A stretch of DNA of 64,000 bases from Fallopia convolvulus. Its lineage: Eukaryota > Streptophyta > Magnoliopsida > Caryophyllales > Polygonaceae. Both the position numbers and the translations under genes were made by a program. The notes under the pieces are model-generated. The model did not search any database. It was not told where the DNA came from and worked only from the letters and a program-made list of their open reading frames with translations. Shown piece after piece: positions 57,001-64,000 of the stretch (the first letter of the stretch is position 1; the number at the start of each line of letters is the position of its first letter). Location: contig OZ024721.1 of the NCBI GenBank assembly GCA_964016875.1, forward strand, positions 11,152,109 through 11,216,108, in the 5' to 3' direction.

Positions 57001-58799
57001 CAGGGGTGCTGTGGTAGATTTTTTTACTGTGTGGCTGCCTGCACCAACATTGTCATTCCTATCATTTGGGGATGGACTTGAGAATTCGGAAAATCTAGAT
57101 TCTCTGATAGGTCTCTTAGGGACTATTCCCGACAATGCTTTTCAAACAAATCCTGCAGGGAAGAACTGGACTTTGAATCATAGAATTGCATCTGTGCTTG
57201 TTGGTGGTGTAAAACTTGCTAGTGTGGGATTTATTTCTAGTCTTGGTGCTGTGGCTGCTTCCAATGCACTGTTTGGAGTACGTAGGCTCCTTAACCCAGA
57301 ACTAATTACAGATAAGAAATACAAGCGCTCTCCTATACTTAAATCAGCAGTCGTCTATAGCGGTTTTCTTGGAACATCAGCAAATCTTCGTTATCAGGTA
57401 CATATGTCGATCAAATCCTCTAATTGCCAAACTAGAACATCATTCATTTTCTGCAGTAGTGATTGTTCGCACAAGTTTAAATCAGGCATGAACTACTTGA
57501 GCATGATTTTGTTTTGATGGTTTGAGGCATGATTTTGTTTTGATGGTTTGAGGCTCCATCACACAACATATAAATTTGTTTATCTCATGTTGTATTGCTA
57601 TTATGAAATTGGGAAACCTGAATTGTTGTTCTTTTAAAGAAACTAAACAGATATGATAAAGGCGAATTTCAAGTCAGAAACTAGGACCCTAGCCCATTAA
57701 ACAGGCTCTTTGTATACTAGTGACTATGAGTTTCTTGTTTCCGTTTGTTCATCAATGATTATTGAAATGCCAGCAATTTGGCCTTAATATAATCTGTTTT
57801 TTTTTACTTGTGCTGATGAAATGTTAAATGAAAAACTTTTTACCTAATTTCTATATTTGATTTTGATGATTTGTGGTGAAAAGCCATTAATGAAATGGGA
57901 ACAAATGGTTTGATTTAGAAAAAAAGCAATTGATTTATGTTCGTCTCTTGAGATAAAAGTAACAGAATGTTAAATGATTTTTAGATGGCGCCATTATGAT
58001 TCAATTAGTGTGGAATCCCATCACCGTGTGATTCCGAGAATAAGGAATATCAAATTGTTCTGGTCTCCATTTTTTGTAGTTTGTATTTTTGTTCCTATAC
58101 AGAGTGAATTGAGCTATTTACTGCAGGTTATTGCTGGACTAGTGGAGCATCGCATATCCGAGCTTATACCCTCACAAACATTACTTATCAACGTGATTTC
58201 TTTTGTTACAAGAACTGTCAACTCTTACTGGGGAACCCAGGTTAGAATCACCTCCTATTTTGTGTACTTGTTTCTTTCTATGTCATAAACTCAAGTTTTA
58301 TTTTAACAAGGAGTAAGAGCATCTGCAGTAGTGATTTTTAAAATACGGAAAAGTTACTCTTTTGAAGTAAACTTGTCAGATTGAGTATCTTCACATGATA
58401 CTTCTCTGGATTCATTACCTTAGTTCTCTCCCCTATTTTGACAAACTACGATAATTCATAACTTTATGTTAGGCAAAAAACTTGTTAAGTGTCTTTAGTT
58501 ACATCCCTAATTGATCATCTTTGCATATGTAACATTCTTTTCCTGTTGGATTTTGTAGATAGTTCATTAATACAATCTTCCATTGCTTAACCTCAAAAAC
58601 ATATCCCACGTAAATGCATGCTCTTATTATTTCTCTCTCTTAAAATATACAGCAATGGATCGATCTTGCACGTTACACGGGGATTCAGACTCAAAAGCCT
58701 GAAGCTGAATTACCTTTTGCAGCTCCAGAGGCAGCAAATATCTCTGCACTAGATTGCAATAACACGGAAGAAGGCCCTATTGATGACATGAAGAATTGA
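54031..58799 (+). CDS. RETICULATA-related protein (DUF399 + DUF3411), chloroplast, 7 exons, 756 aa
   Basis: Exons: 54031-54722, 55505-55634, 55715-56245, 56623-56730, 56849-57397, 58127-58240, 58653-58799. The sum is 2271 nt (757 codons), all GT-AG. Residues 1 to about 70 are rich in Ser, Pro and Arg, a likely chloroplast transit peptide. A hydrophobic stretch follows (DVLVSSFVTFGAVFLGSN). A ChaN-like DUF399 domain covers about 150-430 (VVYLGEAEQVPTRDD, LSVALEAFPSDLQEQL, SHWSTESWQEYEPLLNYC, LLVVVTGASHVLYG). DUF3411 covers about 490-715 (LQNFFDLEQYP, GFRERLLADPKFL, RGAVVDFFTVWLPAPTLSF, membrane-like segments). The two-domain order is that of Arabidopsis RER5/RER6. The family is linked to mesophyll and plastid development; its biochemical role is not settled. 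It ends 324 bp from the convergent neighbour. Confidence 0.92.
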
Positions 58800-59122
58800 T
58801 GAGGAGATTTTGTTAGAATCATGTTATTATTTGGTTTGTAGGTAATTAAGTTGAGCTACACGAAGAGCAACATACATGATGATGATCCAAAATCTCTTCT
58901 GATATCATCCCAATTTTGTTAATAGCTGTTTATGCAAATGTTATGTACACAAAACACTTTGTATGAACCATAGCAGAACCACAGTTCAGTTTTTCAATAT
59001 GCTATAAATATTCTTCTTTATAGTACAACAGCCTGTAGGGGACATTGAATTAAAATACTGCCAAATTCTTTGCATCACATACAAATTGTGTTACATAAAT
59101 GAACTTGTGTAACTCAGAGTAA
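58800..59122. other. Intergenic region between convergent gene ends
   Basis: The 3' untranslated regions of the plus-strand RER-type gene and the minus-strand dehydrogenase gene must share or divide these 323 bp. AATAAA-like words appear on neither strand in ideal position (TATAAATA at about 59003). No other feature is seen. Confidence 0.5.
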
Positions 59123-61044
59123 CTATTTGCTGCTGTGTTCAACAGTTTCTTGCTCTTGCAGTCTATTTTTGACTCTACCAAGTGCCTTCTCCAGATTTTC
59201 CAACTGCATAGAGGATGTGAAACCCATCAGATTGACATGAGAATCCTTAGGATGTGCAAGAAAAGAGGAACAGAAGCAAAATCTTCATTACCTCTTCTTT
59301 GGCAAAGTGATTGTACACAAATAAACCTTTAAACAGGTCGAAACTGTCTCTAACTGTGCTTTCCTTCTGCAATTTCATGGCAAACAGGTTATAGTTCTCT
59401 TTCTGCATTAACTATATCTACGATCTGGAAAGCCAAAAAATAGGTTATTTATGAAGGTCTTGTACTATTTCGATTGACATTACCAGTTGGAGTAGTGATT
59501 GGAAGCTCTTTGTGTCAATAGGTGTTGAGTCTATCTCCATTTCTGCCAAAGTCCTGAAAGATGAATACAAATTGTAACTCATGGCGCATGTATACAAGGT
59601 ACTGAAATCTGAAGATTGCATGACAATGTTGACCGGAGGAAATAAAAATTATGTTCAACCTTCCAACAGTGTGACTCAAAAATTGGCTTCGAGCAGCTAA
59701 TCGGTCGTGTTCTTCACATGACATCTCTAGCATTCTGCATCCCTGAAATCACAGACGCCAATTTGACTGCATTTCAGATTCAGCAACAATTTAAGAGGCA
59801 TAATTGGTTGAAGCATATATGTTGGACAGCATGAATCAATACTTTTGCAAGTTTTAAGCATTTTTAAAGGAATTATCTCATGGAAACAAACTTGCCTCGC
59901 TTTCAAATATGTGGAGGAAACTAGAGCATATATGTTGATTTCTGATACGAACTTTCTCAAACATAAATGACAAGCCCTTCCACTCATCTTTCCCGCTCTC
60001 GGGGCCGAACATTGGATGAGTGCATAACAAATCTGCATCTTCTGGCAATGCCTGAATTTCATTTTAAAATGATTGAAACCCAAAAACAAAAAACCAAAAA
60101 AAAAGTTATAACTTCTAACTCTTATGTCAAAGTTTAGCGTTACTGTTGATTGGTGAGACACTTGGATAAACTCTTATCTCAACATTTCACATTCGTGTAC
60201 AATTTGAAAGCCGTGTACAATTTGAAAGTAGCATTTTTGCTGATTGAGCCAGCAAATATCGACAAGACTACAAAACATCAGAACCGAGACAAAGGAGTTC
60301 CACAAGTGTTGATCAAGTATGTTAACTGTCTACATCAATTTAGTGTAGTGCTGAATCATCACATCACATCACACGGATAAGGTCAATTTCCGTGTAAAAA
60401 TCGGTAACTAGGATCTAAGACATGTAAACTGGAAATGACTCACTTGATCAAATCCGATTCATCCAAAGTAGAGAGATAGAAGGAAACCTTGATTAGGACG
60501 TGTTTAGGATGCTCTTTCACCGAAAGCACATCAACGAACAACGTCGGCTTGGTTAGGCGATCAAATGGCATCGAATCGATCACTCCTTGAAACGACAATA
60601 TCGACGTACAGATCATGATCACGTCATTGTTGGCCTCAAGAAATCGATCAATTTCCATTTCCCTGCGAATTAAACCCTAGAAACTTGAATCGCGGTAAAT
60701 CTGAGCTCAATTAAGCCCCAAATTTCAAAGACATTTCTAAATTTACAATAAAACGGCGATCCTACTGAAAATCTAAAAAAAGTTGGATCAGAATCCGGAT
60801 TTGATTGGAGATATGAATATGGTACGAAACGGAAAGCATACCTGAAAAAGGAGACGCCGAGGCGGTTGCAGAGGAGAGTGTAATCTGTACGGGAAGTAGC
60901 AGTAACATTGTGGCCCTGTTTAAGGATGGTTTTGGCGAGGAACTGAGCGAAGGATCCGAATCCTACGATTCCTATCGTCAGAGGTGCTGGCAGTGAAGAT
61001 GATGAGAGATCATGATTGTTCGTCAATGGAGGATCGGAAGACAT
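59123..61044 (-). CDS. Arogenate/prephenate dehydrogenase (TyrA family), 7 exons, 280 aa
   Basis: Exons (minus): 61044-60842, 60662-60488, 60051-59896, 59742-59660, 59553-59484, 59366-59292, 59203-59123 (stop 59125-59123). The sum is 843 nt. The NADP-binding loop is G28-F-G-S-F-A. The TyrA motifs CTHPMFGPESGK (His138) and SQFLSHTVGR, and the C-terminal region DSFDLFKGLFVYN, are present. The enzyme makes tyrosine from arogenate (or HPP from prephenate) with NADP. Only about 22 residues precede the fold, so no plastid transit peptide is visible, unlike the canonical plastid enzyme; it may be a cytosolic-type copy. Arg196 stands where the family usually has Gly (A-A-G-S-Q-F). Intron 3 needs a GC donor (GCAAGT) to keep the frame. 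It could be a diverged paralogue with reduced activity. Confidence 0.9.
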
Positions 61045-62479
61045 GGCGGCTTTGGGGGTTGGTAGCAAGAAGTCTGAAACTTACTGTTTGGAAGAGAATT
61101 TAATTTAAATATGATAGAGGGGCCAAACCTCCAAAACTCAATTGGGCTAAATTTGGACACGTTTGACTTTTTTGAGTGTGTGTGAATTTCTGTAGTTGGA
61201 TGGACGAACAGCCGCATCCGTCACGATGAATTTATGGAGGTTGATGATGCAAACCCACTTACCCACTATGATAAATACCCTTATAAATGAGCTAGAGCTA
61301 CCATTACAACACTGATTGTGTTTTTTTTGCTGTTGATTTATACACACTGAAAAATTTGTAAGCGCACATAAAATTACGCGTAACGTCGTAGCGCGCGAAA
61401 CAGTGTTTCGTGCAAGGTTAAAATTGGGATTTAAGATTTTGCGGAGTTCGGTGGGACATAGCCGCGCAACGCCGTAGCGCGCCACCTCGTTTCGCGCACG
61501 CGATGGGGCGCGAAGGCTTAATTCGTGCGAATTGCAAATGCGCGTAAAAACTAATTATGTGGGGCCCACCATGATGATTTTAACTTAAACGTTTAAACCT
61601 TCGCGCTTACTTATTTTAATGATTTTGTATTTTGATTTTTTCCTAATTAATTATAAAATCACTAACTAATTATGTGGGGGCCACCCATGATGATTTGAAC
61701 TAATTATGTGGGGCCCACCTCCCAAAATACAAAGTCATTAACTAACCAGTTTCCATATCAATTAAATTTACCCACTTTCCATATCAATTAAATTTGCTTA
61801 CTTATTTTAATAATTTTGTATTTTGATTTTTTCCTAATTAATTATAAAAGGATGAAAACTATTAAAATATTGTAGATTTTTAACAAAAGATAAAAATTAG
61901 AGTTTTAGCATTTTTTCTAAAATGAGGTAAATTTAATTGTCTCTAGCAAAATATTATCTCTAATTTAAATCAAACAACCAAAAAATCTAACATAAACACA
62001 AATTGTTAGCAAAATGTACTTTAATATTATTTTACATCAATGTACAACTTACTTATTAAACATAAATTGTTAGCAAGATGTCTCTCATACATATAATTTT
62101 TATTCCATTTTCATTGAGTAAATGTAATTTACTAAAATGTCTCAATTTTATTAAATATATGAGATTTTGTTTTTGAAAACTTTAAATAAATGCATATTCT
62201 CTATATATAAGTTTGGTGTGAAGAGAACTTTTAAGGCTTTGTATACAATGGGCAACTAGACAAATATCAATTTATATGATGTGTTTTTGTTAAAAAGGAT
62301 TTTCTAATTGGTTTGTATAATATGTAAACCATCGTTGTAGTATAAAATAATTATTGTAAGGGGCTTGCCTAGGTCTCGTGTAAATTTTTACTATATTTAA
62401 TTATGAATGAATATCATTCATTTAAAAAAACATAATTTATAGTATAAAATTACACAAAACATTCTCAAATTTAACTCAA
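61045..62479. other. Intergenic region: dehydrogenase promoter, CpG-rich block, repeated GGGCCCAC words
   Basis: 61045-61330 is the promoter side of the dehydrogenase. 61370-61550 is very rich in CpG (GTAGCGCGCGAAACAGTGTT, GTAGCGCGCCACCTCGTTTC) in an otherwise AT-rich flank. At 61548-61580, 61663-61695 and 61697-61720 TAATTATGTGGGG(C/G)CCACC is repeated three times. 61740-61860 repeats short phrases (CCATATCAATTAAATTTAC, ATTTTGTATTTTGATTTTTT). The rest is AT-rich. No gene is seen. Confidence 0.55.
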
Positions 62480-62722
62480 TCTATGTATATATATAAAAGA
62501 CGCAAGGAATAAGGTCACCACATTGCGCTCACCTTAATAATTTTGGCTTTGTCTAACATTATAATAATTGGAAAATCCTAAATAAGCCATCAAAATCATA
62601 TTGGGATCACCTTAATAATAGTCATAAATAAGTTATTTTTATTTTTTATTTTAAATTAAAATCATATTCGTTAAATAAGTATTAAATCATATAGTCGTGC
62701 ACGACACGGCGGGTATAACTAG
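62480..62722 (+). mobile_element. Small Helitron (243 bp), same family as 43132-44109
   Basis: Starts TCTATGTATATATATAAAAG and ACGCAAGGAATAA after a host A. Ends with GTCGTGCACGACACGGCGGG and TATAACTAG, then T. The hairpin GTCGTG-CACGAC is perfect. Interior phrases (AAGCCATCAAAAT, TCACCTTAATAAT) are shared with the larger copy. Confidence 0.75.
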
Positions 62723-63109
62723 TGTAACATAATGTTCCTATATTATAAATTGGGTCAAAAAAATCTTTTGAATTGGTCAAGTAAAAGCATTTAACTTTAG
62801 TAAGTTCTCATTGGTCCAATTATAAAATTACACAAAACATTCTTAAAAAAATCTTATTTTAATATTAACTATATCACATTTGATATTCTTGTTTATGTTG
62901 TTGGTAATTTAATAGGTCCAATTTAGCTTTGTTTTGTTTGATATATCGTGAGAAGTCCATAAGGTGTATAATGAAATGCCCGAGGGTGATGGTTTAAAAT
63001 AACCGATTCTAAATGATTATAACGATTTCTAATAATTAAGAATGAATAATTATGACGATTCCGTATAAGAATAAACAATTATAACGATTACGTATAAGAG
63101 AGATCGTTA
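62723..63109. other. AT-rich intergenic region
   Basis: No gene is seen. From about 63000 a set of short related words (AACGATTTC, ATAAGAATGAA, GTATAAGA) begins. They return in inverted form at the right edge of the window. Confidence 0.5.
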
Positions 63110-63940
63110 TAATGAACTCCAAACTCTAAACCCTAAAAACCCTTAACCAAAAACCCTTAATCCTAACTAAACCCTAAAAACCCTTAACTAAACCCAAAAA
63201 CCCTTAACCCTAAAAACCCTTAACTAAACCCAAAAACCCTTCAACACAATCAAGACCCACTTTAGTACTTTGAATTAGATATGGGAATTAAAATACACTA
63301 CCATACACTACCCTAAACCCTAGACCCTAAACCCTAAACCCCAAACCCTTAAAACCCTAAACCCTAAACCCTAAACCCTTAGCCATAACTCCTTTACGGT
63401 TCCATTAGCCATAACTCCTTTACGGTTCCATTTGTTTGAACCTAGATATTACATGAATTAGGCACAATTCACGTTTTTTAGTAGTTTATTAGGCATAATT
63501 TACTTGAACGACCGATCTCGAAATGTAATAGGTCTAACTAGTCACTAGTTGAAAAAAAGAAGTAATATTTAACTAGCCACTAGTTGAAAAAAAGAAGTAA
63601 TATTTGGTAATATCTATTAATATGATGTGTTTTCGTTAAAAAGGATTTCCTAAACCCTAAACCCTAAACTCTAAACCAGAAACCCTAAATCCTAAACCCT
63701 AAACCACTGCTTTGGACTAAAGTTATGGGATTTGGGGGTTTTAGGGTTTAGGGTTATGTATCTTCTTAAATGATTTGGCTTCTTACAAATTTAGCCCATA
63801 AAACCTTCTAATTACAATTTCTACCCATATATTCTCATACATGACATTAAGGTTATGGGATTTGGGGTTTTAAAGTTTAGGGTTAAGGTTATAGGATTTG
63901 GGGTTTGTATGGTATAAGGTTTTGAATCATTCTTATACGA
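63110..63940. repeat. Degenerate telomere-type repeats, CCCTAAA arm then TTTAGGG arm
   Basis: CCCTAAA and CCCTTAA variants fill 63124-63240 and 63310-63382, with more at 63651-63705. From about 63739 the complementary sense appears (TTTTAGGGTTTAGGGTT, then GGATTTGGGGTTTTAAAG). Two tandem duplications lie between: about 27 bp at 63381-63432 (AGCCATAACTCCTTTACGGT) and about 35 bp at 63537-63606 (CTAG[T/C]CACTAGTTG and following). Repeats are imperfect, so this is interstitial telomere-like DNA. Confidence 0.8.
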
Positions 63941-64000
63941 AATCATTCATTATTATAAGAAATCATTCTAATGGTTTAGAATCGTTCATTCTTATAAAAT

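Noticed and set aside
63110..63940. A true chromosome end
   Set aside because: Repeats are short, degenerate, change orientation and are flanked by ordinary sequence on both sides.

Overview
The window is plant nuclear DNA, almost certainly from a eudicot. It holds four intron-bearing plant genes: a laccase, a sorting nexin 2, a chloroplast RETICULATA-related protein of the DUF399+DUF3411 type, and an arogenate/prephenate dehydrogenase. They sit in a large accumulation of plant transposons: Athila, Tat and Tekay-like Gypsy elements, a Copia remnant, an L1-type LINE, hAT elements, Helitrons and MITEs. No prokaryotic or organellar gene was seen.

Layout. (1) 1-26220 is a stack of nested LTR retrotransposons. 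An Athila-like element on the minus strand (1-6646, its 3' end beyond the left edge) abuts the 5' LTR of a decayed Tekay/Del-like chromovirus on the plus strand (6647-16026). That LTR also carries a solo Athila-type LTR (8316-9977) with a perfect TTTAG target duplication. Next comes a truncated Tat-like element on the minus strand (16027-24979). It is split in its protease-RT linker by a young, complete, non-autonomous element (16753-22469, TSD ATGGG) whose only plausible protein is a 265-aa Gag-like ORF. A Copia RNase H/LTR remnant split by a Tourist-like MITE closes the block. (2) 27200-29757 is a laccase gene (minus, 7 exons). (3) 29860-37516 is AT-rich intergenic DNA with an RNase H-like pseudogene, a 498-bp foldback MITE and a LINE/SINE tail. 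(4) 37517-42180 is sorting nexin 2 (plus, 5 exons). (5) 42627-53641 is a second transposon block: an L1-type LINE (minus) containing a hAT element that itself contains a Helitron, then a second hAT element, a 2.75-kb Helitron and a Mutator-like MITE. (6) 54031-58799 is the RER-type gene (plus, 7 exons), convergent with the arogenate dehydrogenase gene (59123-61044, minus, 7 exons). (7) 61045-64000 is intergenic, with a CpG-rich block, a small Helitron, and degenerate telomere-type repeats (CCCTAAA then TTTAGGG) between inverted flanks.

The four host genes have unrelated jobs (cell-wall phenolic oxidation, endosomal sorting, chloroplast/leaf development, tyrosine synthesis) and form no cluster. 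Exon boundaries were derived by eye from GT/GC-AG sites and reading-frame closure. All four gene models close to exact multiples of three. I found no convincing previously undescribed biological system. The most unusual items are the recent Gag-only retrotransposon with clustered LTR differences, the short palindrome cassettes in the Athila-type elements, and the telomere-like foldback at the right edge.
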